From Antiquaquibacter soli (lineage in GTDB: Bacteria > Actinomycetota > Actinomycetes > Actinomycetales > Microbacteriaceae): a DNA stretch of 64,000 bases. The notes under the pieces were generated by a model. That model was not told the origin of the DNA. It did no database searches and was given only the letters and a program-made list of their open reading frames with translations. Where the stretch lies: contig NZ_JAUQUB010000005.1 in assembly GCF_030580675.1 (NCBI RefSeq), positions 1-64,000 of the forward strand. Reading direction: 5' to 3'. A program made the translations under genes and the position numbers. Positions 42,894 to 50,975 of the stretch are shown here, piece by piece (position 1 is the first letter of the stretch; each line of letters opens with the position of its first letter).

Positions 42894-44276
42894 ATGAGGA
42901 ACACCGGCACGACGGGCACCAACGGCGTCGACTGGGAGGAGCGCGTCGACTTCGAGCGTCTCCGCCGGGAGCGGCTCGCGAGACTGCGCGCCGAGCTCGA
43001 GATCTCCGAGCTCGGAGCCGTGCTCGCCTTCGACTTCTCCAACATCCGCTATATGACCGCCACCCACATCGGCACGTGGGCGATGGACAAGCTCATCCGG
43101 TTCAGCCTCCTGACCCGCCAGAGCGACCCGATCTCGTGGGACTTCGGCTCCGCAGCGAAGCACCACAAGCTCTACAACCCGTGGCTCGACGTCACGAGCA
43201 TGGAGATGGACGCGGACCCGAACGCCCCCCACGAGGGCGCCCTTCGGCCCCGGCTCGAGAGCGGCGCCCGCGCCGGCATCTCCACCCTGCGCGGCGCGTT
43301 CTCGCCCGACGCCGAGATCGCCGAAGGGGTCGCCCTCAAGATCAAGCGCGAGCTCGAGAAGTTCGGCGTGGCCGACCAGCCGCTGGGCGTCGACGTGATC
43401 GAGCTGCCGATCCTGTTCGCGCTGCAGAAGCTCGGCATCCAGGTCGTCGACGGCCAGCAGCTGTTCATGGAGGCCCGGCGCATCAAGACCTACGACGAGA
43501 TCCGGTTGCTGACGCAGGCGGCGTCGATGGTGGATGCCGCGTACGAGGAGCTCTACCGGTTCCTCCGCCCGGGCGTGCGCGAGAACGAGGCCGTCGGCGT
43601 CGTCGCCAAGACGCTCTACGACCTCGGCTCGGAGTACGTCGAGGGCGTCAACGCGATCTCGGGGGAGCGCTGCTCGCCGCACCCCCACGTGTTCTCCGAC
43701 CGCCTCATCCGGCCCGGCGACCCCGCGTTCTTCGACATCCTGCACAGCTTCAACGGGTACCGCACGTGCTACTACCGCACCTTCGCGGTCGGCTCGGCGA
43801 GCTCCGCCCAGCGCGACGCCTACACCCGCGCCCGCGAGTACATGGACCGCGCGATCGCCCTCGTGAAGCCGGGTGCGACCACTGCGGACATCGTCAAGGT
43901 GTGGCCGACCGCGCAGGAGTTCGGTTTCGCGGATGAGGAAGCCGCCTTCGCCCTGCAGTACGGTCACGGTGTCGGACTGTCGATCTGGGAGAAGCCGATC
44001 TTCTCGAGGCTCGTCTCCCTCGACCACCCCGAGGAGCTCAAGGAGGGCATGGTGTTCGCGCTCGAGACCTATTGGCCGTCCGCGGACGGCTGGGGTGCCG
44101 CGCGCATCGAGGAGGAGGTCGTCGTGACCGCCGACGGGTGCGAGGTCATCACCAAGTTCCCCGCCGAGGAGCTCATCGTCGCCGGGCGCCGGTACTACAC
44201 GATCGACGGTCCCCTCAACCTCGAGCGCGACTCCCAGTCGCACCTCAACACGACGTGGGGGCGCGGGGAGGCGTGA
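42894..44276 (+). CDS. Creatinase-like M24 (pita-bread) hydrolase with an altered metal site
   Basis: 460-residue M24/creatinase-family protein. The N-terminal creatinase domain (FDFSNIRYMTATHIG) is followed by the pita-bread catalytic domain. His is present in YGHGVGLSIWEKP and the Glu residues in FALETYW and ARIEEEVVV. However, the usual second metal Asp is replaced: FFDILHSFNGYRTCYYRTF has Cys/Tyr where metallopeptidases have an S-D pair. This is more like creatinase, which cleaves C-N bonds without metal, than aminopeptidase P. GGGAGG 7 nt before the ATG. First of three coupled genes. Confidence 0.78.
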   Translation: MRNTGTTGTNGVDWEERVDFERLRRERLARLRAELEISELGAVLAFDFSNIRYMTATHIGTWAMDKLIRFSLLTRQSDPISWDFGSAAKHHKLYNPWLDVTSMEMDADPNAPHEGALRPRLESGARAGISTLRGAFSPDAEIAEGVALKIKRELEKFGVADQPLGVDVIELPILFALQKLGIQVVDGQQLFMEARRIKTYDEIRLLTQAASMVDAAYEELYRFLRPGVRENEAVGVVAKTLYDLGSEYVEGVNAISGERCSPHPHVFSDRLIRPGDPAFFDILHSFNGYRTCYYRTFAVGSASSAQRDAYTRAREYMDRAIALVKPGATTADIVKVWPTAQEFGFADEEAAFALQYGHGVGLSIWEKPIFSRLVSLDHPEELKEGMVFALETYWPSADGWGAARIEEEVVVTADGCEVITKFPAEELIVAGRRYYTIDGPLNLERDSQSHLNTTWGRGEA

Positions 44277-44278
44277 GC

Positions 44279-45136
44279 GTGATCGGATTCCTCGGACTCG
44301 GCTCGATGGGCTCGGCGATGGCCGGGCGCCTTGTCGAGACCGGGCACGACGTGCTCGCGTGGAACCGCAGTGCCGGGCCCGCCGAGGCGATCGCCGGGGC
44401 ATCCGTCGCCGCGACCGCCGCCGAGGCGCTCGCCCAACCGGTCTCGTTCTCGATGCTCGCCAACGACGAGGCCGCGGATGCCGTGCTCTCCGTCGAGGCG
44501 ATCGGCGACGCACCGGGGCGCATCCACGTCAACACGGCGTCGATCAGCATGCGGCTCGCGGGAGTGCTCCAGGAGCGCTTCGAGTCGGCGGGAGTGCGCT
44601 ACGTCGCCGCCCCCGTGCTCGGGCGCCCGCCGGTCGCGGCGGCGGGTCGGCTGAACATCCTCGCCGCCGGCAAGCCCGACGACGTGGATGCCGTGCTCCC
44701 GCACCTCGAGGCGCTCAGCGCCCGGGTCTGGAGGCTCGGCGAGAAGCCGCCGATGGCGAACGCCGTCAAGATCGCGGTGAACTACAACATCATCCACGCG
44801 CTCGAGGCGATCGGGGAGTCCGTCGCCCTCGTCGAGCGGCAGGGTATCGACGCCGCCGAGTTCACGGACTTGCTGTCGAGCACGCTCTTCGGCGGTGTCG
44901 TGTACGAGGGCTACGGGCGCATCATCGCCGAAGAGAAGTACGTGCCGCCGGGCTTCACCGTCACCCTCGGCCTCAAGGACCTCTCGCTCGCCGAGGAGAT
45001 CGCCGAGGCGGGCGGCGTCACGCTGCCCACGGCCCCCGCGCTGCGCTCGGTGTTCGAGCGGACCCTCGCCGAGCCATCCCTCGCCGACGCCGACTGGGCC
45101 GCGATCGCCGAAGTCGCCCGGCGCGACCTGAGCTGA
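44279..45136 (+). CDS. 3-hydroxyisobutyrate-dehydrogenase-like oxidoreductase
   Basis: 285-residue beta-hydroxyacid dehydrogenase: Rossmann motif IGFLGLGSMGSAMAGRL at the start, the substrate segment VNTASISMRLAGVL, and the catalytic Lys in ANAVKIAVNYNIIHALEAIG. Members oxidise 3-hydroxyacids or reduce semialdehydes such as tartronate semialdehyde. GTG 44279 has GGGGAGG 8 nt upstream; a GTG six bases earlier that overlaps the previous stop is the alternative. Sits between the creatinase-like gene and the SDR in one transcript. Confidence 0.86.
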   Translation: MIGFLGLGSMGSAMAGRLVETGHDVLAWNRSAGPAEAIAGASVAATAAEALAQPVSFSMLANDEAADAVLSVEAIGDAPGRIHVNTASISMRLAGVLQERFESAGVRYVAAPVLGRPPVAAAGRLNILAAGKPDDVDAVLPHLEALSARVWRLGEKPPMANAVKIAVNYNIIHALEAIGESVALVERQGIDAAEFTDLLSSTLFGGVVYEGYGRIIAEEKYVPPGFTVTLGLKDLSLAEEIAEAGGVTLPTAPALRSVFERTLAEPSLADADWAAIAEVARRDLS

Positions 45137-45165
45137 ACCAACCACCCACCTGCAAGGAGGCAGCA

Positions 45166-45873
45166 GTGACTGACCGCACCATCCTCGTCGTCGGCGGCAC
45201 CTCGGGCATCGGCCTCGAGATCGCCCGCGACACCATCGCCCGCGGCGACTCCGTCGTGCTCACCGGTCGCGACCAGGCCCACGCCGACGAGGTCGCGGCG
45301 TCGCTCGGCGACCGCGCCACGGGAGTGGCGCTCGACATCTCCGAGCCGGAGGCGATCGCCGGCCACCTCGCCGGGGTCGGCCGCATCCACGGCTTGGTGC
45401 TCGCCGCAATCGAGCGCGACGCGAACAGCGTGCGCGAGTACAGCATCGAGCGCGCACGGCGGCTCGTGACCCTCAAGCTCGTGGGCTACACGGAGGTCAT
45501 CCACACGATGCTCGACCGCCTCGACCCGACCGTCGACACCGGCATCGTGCTCTTCGGCGGCCGCGCGAAGGACCTGCCCTACCCGGGTTCGACGACGGTC
45601 TCCACCATCAACGGCGGAGTCGAGGGCCTCACGATGACGCTCGCGCTCGAACTCGCCCCCATCCGCGTCAACGCCCTGCACCCCGGCATCATCGGCGACA
45701 GCCCGTTCTGGGCGAGCAAGCCCGAGGGAGTGCTCGACGGCTACAAGTCACGTACGCCGGGCGGCGAGCTCGCGACGATGGCGGACGTCGTGGATGCCAC
45801 GCAGTTCCTGCTCCGCAACCGCGGCATCTCCGGCACGAGCATCGCGATCGACCGCGGGTGGCGCATCACCTGA
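45166..45873 (+). CDS. Short-chain dehydrogenase-like protein lacking the Tyr/Lys pair
   Basis: 235-residue SDR-fold protein. The nucleotide motif VGGTSGIGLEIARD is intact and the C-terminal half is typical (VEGLTMTLALELAPIRVNAL, HPGI). At the active site, where YxxxK is expected before VEGL, the sequence is VSTIN, so both Tyr and Lys are missing, and the preceding Ser region reads FGGRAKD. It may use another chemistry or have lost dehydrogenase activity. GTG start with AAGGAGG 5 nt upstream, 29 bp after the previous gene. Two 65-bp palindromes follow. Confidence 0.8.
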   Translation: MTDRTILVVGGTSGIGLEIARDTIARGDSVVLTGRDQAHADEVAASLGDRATGVALDISEPEAIAGHLAGVGRIHGLVLAAIERDANSVREYSIERARRLVTLKLVGYTEVIHTMLDRLDPTVDTGIVLFGGRAKDLPYPGSTTVSTINGGVEGLTMTLALELAPIRVNALHPGIIGDSPFWASKPEGVLDGYKSRTPGGELATMADVVDATQFLLRNRGISGTSIAIDRGWRIT

Positions 45874-45887
45874 TCGCGTTCGCTCGC

Positions 45888-45952
45888 GAGTTGCGAGTTC
45901 CGCACCTTCGTGGGGCCGGGGTCCCGCGCGGAAGCTGCGTAACCCGCAACTC
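45888..45952. repeat. 65-bp palindromic intergenic repeat, copy 2
   Basis: Left arm GAGTTGCGAGTTCCGCA (45888-45904), right arm TGCGTAACCCGCAACTC (45936-45952), complementary at 15 of 17 positions. It lies between the convergent SDR and aldehyde-dehydrogenase genes, followed 27 bp later by copy 3. Confidence 0.85.
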
Positions 45953-45979
45953 AGTGCACGGCCACAGTCTTCCAGGGTC

Positions 45980-46044
45980 GAGTTGCGAGTTCCGCACCTT
46001 CGTGGCGCCCGGATCCCGGGCGGAAGCTGCGGAACTCGCAACTC
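45980..46044. repeat. 65-bp palindromic intergenic repeat, copy 3
   Basis: Left arm GAGTTGCGAGTTCCGCA (45980-45996) and right arm TGCGGAACTCGCAACTC (46028-46044) are perfectly complementary over 17 bp. The middle GGCGCCCGGATCCCGGGC is itself palindromic. It ends 10 bp before the aldehyde-dehydrogenase stop. Confidence 0.88.
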
Positions 46045-46053
46045 GCGGACGCG

Positions 46054-47427
46054 TCAGGCTTTCCAGACCGACTTCGCGTTGGTGAACTCGCGGATGCCCT
46101 CCACCGAGAGCTCGCGACCGAGGCCCGAGTCCTTCGTGCCACCGAAGGGCACCTGCGGGTACGAGATCGACATACCGTTGACGAACACCGCCCCCGCGTC
46201 GAGGCCCGCGATCGCGCGGCGCTCCTCGTCGGCATCCTGCGTCCACACCGCCGAGCTCAGCCCGAACGTCGTGTCGTTCGCGATCTCGAGCGCCTCCTCG
46301 AGGGATGACGCGCGGAACACCGTCGCCACCGGGCCGAACGCCTCCTCGGCGTAGAGCCGCATCGCCTTCGTCACCCCCGTGACCACCGTCGGCGGGTAGA
46401 ACCAGCCGGGTCCCTCGGGCACGGTGCCGCCCGTCGTCGCGACGGCGCCCTGAGCGAGCGCGTCGGACACGAGCTCGGCGACCTCGTCGCGGCCCGAGCT
46501 CGTCGCGAGCGGGCCGACGTCGGTCGCGTCATCCCGGGGGTCCCCGACGACGAGCGCGGCCATCGCGGCGGTGAAGCGCTCTACGAACGCGTCGTAGACG
46601 TCCTCGTGCACGATGAAGCGCTTGGCGTTGATGCACGCCTGGCCGTTGTTGCTCGTGCGGGCCGTCACGGCGGTCGCGACCGCGGCATCCAGGTCCGCGC
46701 TGGGGAGGACGAGGAAGGGGTCCGACCCGCCGAGCTCGAGCACGACGTGCTTCACCTCGGAGCCGGCGATGGATGCCACGGACCGCCCCGCAGGCTCGGA
46801 GCCGGTGAGCGTCGCCGCCACCACGCGGCGGTCGCGCAGCACGCCCTCGACCTCGCGCGCCCCGATGAGCAGAGTGTTGAACGACCCCGCCGGGAACCCG
46901 CCGCGCTCGAAGATCGCGTCGAGGTAGAGCGCGGCCTGCGGCACGTTCGAGGCGTGCTTGAGCAGCACCGTATTGCCCGCCATGAGCGCGGGAGCGGCGA
47001 AGCGGATGACCTGCCACAGCGGGTAGTTCCACGGCATGACGGCGAGCACGACGCCGATCGGCTCGTAGACCGTGTACGCGCGAGAGGCGTTCACCGCCGC
47101 GGCATCCAGCTCGCGGCCGGTGAGGAACTCTTCGGCGTGCTCGGCGTAGTAGCGCAGGTTGGTGGCCGACTTGCGGACCTCGGCGCGCGATTGCGCGAGG
47201 GTCTTGCCCATCTCGAGGGTCAGCATCGCGGCCGTCTCCTCGACCTCGGCGTCCATGAGGTCGGCGGCGGCGCGCATCCACGCGGCGCGCTCCGCGAAGG
47301 TCGTCGAGCGCAGGGCGCGGTACGCCTCGTGCGACTGCGCGATGCGCCGCTCGATCTCGTCGGCGTCGTGCGGCTCGAACTCGGCGACGGTCTCGCCCGT
47401 GGTCGGGTCGATCGTGGCGATGGGCAT
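46054..47427 (-). CDS. NAD(P)-dependent aldehyde dehydrogenase (succinate-semialdehyde type)
   Basis: 457-residue aldehyde dehydrogenase of the GabD/SSADH group. The catalytic Glu is in VVLELGGSDPFLV, the nucleophile Cys in NNGQACINAKRFIV, the cofactor segment VMPWNYPLWQVIRFAAPALM is present, and FGGTKDSGLGREL closes the fold. It would turn a pathway semialdehyde into an acid. ATG start; it is the last gene of VOC-GntR-ALDH on the minus strand, 24 bp after the regulator. Confidence 0.9.
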   Translation of the reverse strand: MPIATIDPTTGETVAEFEPHDADEIERRIAQSHEAYRALRSTTFAERAAWMRAAADLMDAEVEETAAMLTLEMGKTLAQSRAEVRKSATNLRYYAEHAEEFLTGRELDAAAVNASRAYTVYEPIGVVLAVMPWNYPLWQVIRFAAPALMAGNTVLLKHASNVPQAALYLDAIFERGGFPAGSFNTLLIGAREVEGVLRDRRVVAATLTGSEPAGRSVASIAGSEVKHVVLELGGSDPFLVLPSADLDAAVATAVTARTSNNGQACINAKRFIVHEDVYDAFVERFTAAMAALVVGDPRDDATDVGPLATSSGRDEVAELVSDALAQGAVATTGGTVPEGPGWFYPPTVVTGVTKAMRLYAEEAFGPVATVFRASSLEEALEIANDTTFGLSSAVWTQDADEERRAIAGLDAGAVFVNGMSISYPQVPFGGTKDSGLGRELSVEGIREFTNAKSVWKA

Positions 47428-47451
47428 GGTGTTCCTTGTCTCGAAGCGGGG

Positions 47452-48111
47452 CTAGTCGGAGAAGACTTCGGGGTGGCGAGCGAGCTCCAGTCGGGTGCGA
47501 CGGATGTGGCCGGTCAACACGCGCTCGGCATCCTCGGCGTCGCGGCGGCGCAGCGCCGACACGAGCAGGTGGTGCTCGAAGTGCACGCTGCGGTCGTCGG
47601 AGCCGCGCACGCGCATGAACGCGCGGCGGTAGTGCTGGGTGCGGTTCCACAGCTGCAGCACGGTGTCGCCGAGCACGCTCGTCTCCGCGACCGCGTAGCT
47701 CGACAGGTGGAACTCGCGGTCGAGTCCGATGAACTCCTCGAGGTCGTCGGTGGCCTCCATCGCGGCGGCGAGCCGGTCGAGCTCGTCGATCTGGCCCTCG
47801 CTCAGCAGCGGCACGTTGTAGCGCAGCAGCAGCGGCTCGATCCGCTCGCGGATCTGGTACATCTCCTCGCACTCCGCGAGGCTCAGCCGCGACACCCACG
47901 CGCCCGTGTTGGCGACGAGCGTGACGAGGCCCTCGCCCTCGAGCATCCGCAGCGCCTCGCGCACGGGCAGACGACTGGCGCCGTGGCGGTCGGCGAGGTC
48001 CTCCTGACGGATGCGCGCTCCCGGCTCGAACTCGCCGGCGAGGATGGACCGGCGCAGGTCGTCGGCGATGCGGGTACCGGCGGCGCCGTGCGGCGCGGGC
48101 GTGGCGGTCAT
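47452..48111 (-). CDS. GntR-family regulator with an FCD domain (FadR-like)
   Basis: 219-residue regulator: N-terminal winged helix (IRQEDLADRHGASRLPVREA with RMLEGEGLV) and a C-terminal all-helical FCD domain. FCD metal-ligand residues (Asp in GLDREFHLSS, His in FEHHLLVSAL and GHIRRTR) suggest an acid ligand, as in related carboxylate-sensing members. ATG 48111, 5 bp after the VOC gene. The palindrome GATTGTATTGGAAACAATC overlapping the E1 promoter is its likely operator, and a half-like site lies before the VOC gene. It probably represses both divergent transcripts. Confidence 0.9.
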   Translation of the reverse strand: MTATPAPHGAAGTRIADDLRRSILAGEFEPGARIRQEDLADRHGASRLPVREALRMLEGEGLVTLVANTGAWVSRLSLAECEEMYQIRERIEPLLLRYNVPLLSEGQIDELDRLAAAMEATDDLEEFIGLDREFHLSSYAVAETSVLGDTVLQLWNRTQHYRRAFMRVRGSDDRSVHFEHHLLVSALRRRDAEDAERVLTGHIRRTRLELARHPEVFSD

Positions 48112-48116
48112 GGTCA

Positions 48117-48674
48117 CTATTGTGCGGCCCCGCCCTCGGCCGGGGGCACCGGCTCGGCCGGGTGCGCCGGGTGCCAGAGCTTCACCGGCGCATCGGCCTC
48201 GTACGCCTTGCCGCCGGGGAAGCTCACGAGCTCGAACTGCATGCCCCACGGGCTCCGGAAGTACACCCAGCGCTGGCCGAGCGCGGGGCCCGCGCTCGCG
48301 GTGGGGGCACCCATGATCTCGACACCGTGCGCGCGGAGGTGCTCGAGTGCGGCATCCATGTCGTCCACGTAGAGCGCGAGGTGGTGCCCGCCGATGTCGC
48401 TGTTGCGCGGCTGGGGCGCCTGCCCGTCGGCCGAGTCGTACTTGAAGGTCTCGATGTTGCTGCCGTTGCCGAGGCGGTAGAAGCGGATCTCGCGGATGAC
48501 CGTGCGCGGGTGGACGCCGAGGTGGATGCTCATCCACTCGTCATCGGACTGCTTCGGGCCGAGCGTGTAGATGTGCTGCGCCCCGAGCACCTCGATGAGG
48601 AACGCCTCCGCCTCGTCGAGGTCGGGGACCGTGATGCCGATGTGGTCGATGCCTCGCATTCCGGGGATGGCCAT
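48117..48674 (-). CDS. VOC-superfamily (glyoxalase/dioxygenase-fold) protein
   Basis: 185-residue two-module VOC protein. The four metal-ligand positions are filled: His in IDHIGITVPDL, Glu in NIETFKYD, His in GHHLALYVDDM and Glu in FELVSF. Members include glyoxalase I, extradiol dioxygenases and methylmalonyl-CoA epimerase. ATG 48674 has AAGGAG 5 nt upstream. A longer reading to 50633 would run antisense through E1 and is rejected. First gene of VOC-GntR-ALDH, divergent from E1-E2. Confidence 0.85.
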   Translation of the reverse strand: MAIPGMRGIDHIGITVPDLDEAEAFLIEVLGAQHIYTLGPKQSDDEWMSIHLGVHPRTVIREIRFYRLGNGSNIETFKYDSADGQAPQPRNSDIGGHHLALYVDDMDAALEHLRAHGVEIMGAPTASAGPALGQRWVYFRSPWGMQFELVSFPGGKAYEADAPVKLWHPAHPAEPVPPAEGGAAQ

Positions 48675-48688
48675 GGCGACTCCTTCGT

Positions 48689-48778
48689 CTATTGGATACA
48701 GTCTCTCCCAAAAGTCGGGCAAAAGCCAGGACACCGCCCCGCCCAAGGATTGTATTGGAAACAATCTGGGGGTATCGT
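48689..48778. promoter_or_regulatory. Divergent control region with GntR operators and the E1 promoter
   Basis: GATTGT-ATTGGAA-ACAATC (48748-48766) is a GntR/FadR-type palindrome. CTATTGGATACAGTC (48689-48703) resembles one side of it in the opposite orientation, just upstream of the VOC gene. The plus-strand promoter is -35 TTGTAT (48750-48755), 17 bp, -10 TATCGT (48773-48778), then 7 nt to the E1 ATG. The operator covers the -35, so binding should repress. Confidence 0.72.
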
Positions 48779-48785
48779 GCTCGAC

Positions 48786-50975
48786 ATGGCACGACAACGA
48801 CGTCTCAGCACCGGTGTGGACTGGATCGAGCTCACCACCACGCCCGCCGACTGGAAGGCCGCCGATCCGGCGCTCCTCGGCACGATGCTCACGCAGCTCC
48901 ACCTCATCCGTGCCTTCGAGGAGACCGTGCTCGAGCTCGCCGGGGAGGGCCTCGTCCACGGACCCGCCCACTCGAGCATCGGGCAGGAGGGCGGCGCGGT
49001 CGGATCGATCGTCGGGTTGCGGTCGACGGATGCCGTCAACGGTTCCCACCGCGGACACCACCAGTTCCTCGCCAAGGCCATCACCCACGTCTCCGGCGGC
49101 GCTCTCGACCCTTCCGCGCCGTTCGACGCGCGCGTTCAGGAAGTGCTGCAGCGCAGCCTCGCCGAGATCCTCGGCCTCGCCCAGGGGTACTGCCGGGGTC
49201 GCGGCGGCTCGATGCACCTGCAGTGGTTCGAGGCGGGAGCGCTGGGCACCAACGCGATCGTCGGCGGCGGCGCCCCCGCCGCGACCGGCAACGCGTGGGC
49301 GCAGAAGCACTCCGGCACGACCGACCTCACCATCAACTACTTCGGCGACGGCGCGAGCCAGATCGGCTCCGTGCTGGAGTCGATGAACCTCGCGGCGACG
49401 TGGCAGCTGCCGGTGTGCTTCTTCATCGAGAACAACCTCTACGCCGTGGCCACCAACGCGTCGGAGATCAGCGCGGACGGCCGCTTCTCCGTGCGCGGGC
49501 AGGGCTTCAGCATCCCTGCGTGGCGCGTCGACGGCATGAACCCCCTCGCCGTGCACCTCGCCATGGAGCAGGCGGCCGAACGGATGCGCGCCGGCGACGG
49601 CCCCACCATCATCGAAGCCGAGGTCTACCGCTTCTTCCACCAGAACGGCCCCTACCCGGGCAGCGCATTCGGCTACCGCACCAAGGAGGAGGAGGCCGCG
49701 TGGCGTGCCCGCGACCCCCTCGACCGGCAGGCGAAGGAGATGATCGCCCTCGGACTCATCAGTGAGGAGCAGGTCGCCGATCTCCGCGCCCGCGCCCAGG
49801 CGGCGATGACCGCGGCAGCGGGGGAGCTGCTCGAGGCCGACCCCGAGGCCGAGGGGAAGCGCCGCATCCGCCCCGACCTCTGGCCCGACCCGGGATTCGT
49901 CAACGTCGGGGTGCGCGGGGATGCGAGCGAGCTCGAGTCCCTCACCGTGGCCGACCCGGTGGAGTACACGGGCGCCTGGCGCGACACGAAGTTCGTCGAG
50001 GCCGTCTCGGGCGTCATGGACCGCCGCATGGCCCAGGACGATCGCATCGTCGTGCTCGGTGAGGACGTGCACCGCCTCGGCGGCGGCACGAACGGCGCCA
50101 CGAAGGGACTCGCCGCGAAGTACGGGCCCGGGCGCATCCTCGGCACTCCGATCAGCGAGAACGCGTTCACCGGGCTCGCGGAGGGACTCGCCCTCGACGG
50201 GCGCTACCGTCCCGTCGTCGAGTTCATGTACCCGGACTTCATGTGGGTCGCTGCCGACCAGGTCTTCAACCAGATCGGCAAGGCGCGGCACATGTTCGGC
50301 GGCGACAACCCCGTGCCGCTCGTGCTGCGCACCAAGGTCGCGATGGGCTCGGGCTACGGCTCGCAGCACCTCATGGACCCCGCAGGCATCTTCGCCACGA
50401 GTCCGGGCTGGCGCATCGTCGCCCCCTCGACGGCCGCCGACTACGTGGGCCTCATGAACGCGGCCCTCGCCCTGCAGGACCCGGTGCTCGTCATCGAGCA
50501 CGTCGACCTGTACGGCACCGCCGACCGCGTGCCCGAGGGCGACCTCGACTACATCCTGCCGCCGGGCCGCGCGGCCGTGCGGCGGAGCGGGTCGGATGTC
50601 ACGGTCATCTCCTACCTCTCGATGGTCCGCCACGCGGCAGAGGCCATCGAGCAGACCGGCATCGACGCGGAGCTCATCGACCTGCGGTGGCTCGACCGGG
50701 CCTCGATCGACTGGGAGACCATCGGCGAGAGCATCCGCAAGACCAACGCCGTGCTGATCGTCGAGCAGGGCGCGCAGGGCACCTCATACGGGGCGTGGCT
50801 CTCCGACGAGATCCAGCGCCGGTTCTTCGACTGGCTTGACCAGCCGATCGAGCGCGTCACGGGAGCGGAGGCGAGCCCGAGCATCTCGAAGGTGCTCGAG
50901 CGCGCGGCGATCGCGCGGACCGAGGAGGTCGTCGCCGGGCTCGAGCGCGTGCGCGCCGGGATGGGAGCGCGCTGA
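48786..50975 (+). CDS. 2-oxoacid dehydrogenase E1, alpha and beta fused
   Basis: 729-residue thiamine-diphosphate enzyme. The alpha-type half (about 25-380) has the TPP motif opening FGDGASQIGSVLESM and closing FIENN. The beta-type half (about 395-729) has TKFVEAVSGVMDRRM, VVLGEDV, FMYPDFMWVAADQVFNQIGK and VEQGAQG. Normally the two halves are separate subunits. It decarboxylates a 2-oxoacid and hands the acyl group to the E2 gene downstream. The type suits pyruvate, branched-chain or acetoin substrates. TATCGT 7 nt before the ATG predicts a leaderless mRNA. Stop and E2 ATG overlap (TGATG). Confidence 0.9.
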   Translation: MARQRRLSTGVDWIELTTTPADWKAADPALLGTMLTQLHLIRAFEETVLELAGEGLVHGPAHSSIGQEGGAVGSIVGLRSTDAVNGSHRGHHQFLAKAITHVSGGALDPSAPFDARVQEVLQRSLAEILGLAQGYCRGRGGSMHLQWFEAGALGTNAIVGGGAPAATGNAWAQKHSGTTDLTINYFGDGASQIGSVLESMNLAATWQLPVCFFIENNLYAVATNASEISADGRFSVRGQGFSIPAWRVDGMNPLAVHLAMEQAAERMRAGDGPTIIEAEVYRFFHQNGPYPGSAFGYRTKEEEAAWRARDPLDRQAKEMIALGLISEEQVADLRARAQAAMTAAAGELLEADPEAEGKRRIRPDLWPDPGFVNVGVRGDASELESLTVADPVEYTGAWRDTKFVEAVSGVMDRRMAQDDRIVVLGEDVHRLGGGTNGATKGLAAKYGPGRILGTPISENAFTGLAEGLALDGRYRPVVEFMYPDFMWVAADQVFNQIGKARHMFGGDNPVPLVLRTKVAMGSGYGSQHLMDPAGIFATSPGWRIVAPSTAADYVGLMNAALALQDPVLVIEHVDLYGTADRVPEGDLDYILPPGRAAVRRSGSDVTVISYLSMVRHAAEAIEQTGIDAELIDLRWLDRASIDWETIGESIRKTNAVLIVEQGAQGTSYGAWLSDEIQRRFFDWLDQPIERVTGAEASPSISKVLERAAIARTEEVVAGLERVRAGMGAR

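Noticed and set aside
48675-50633. Upstream extension of the VOC gene to more than 800 codons
   Set aside because: Runs antisense through E1; the ATG at 48674 has a good ribosome site.
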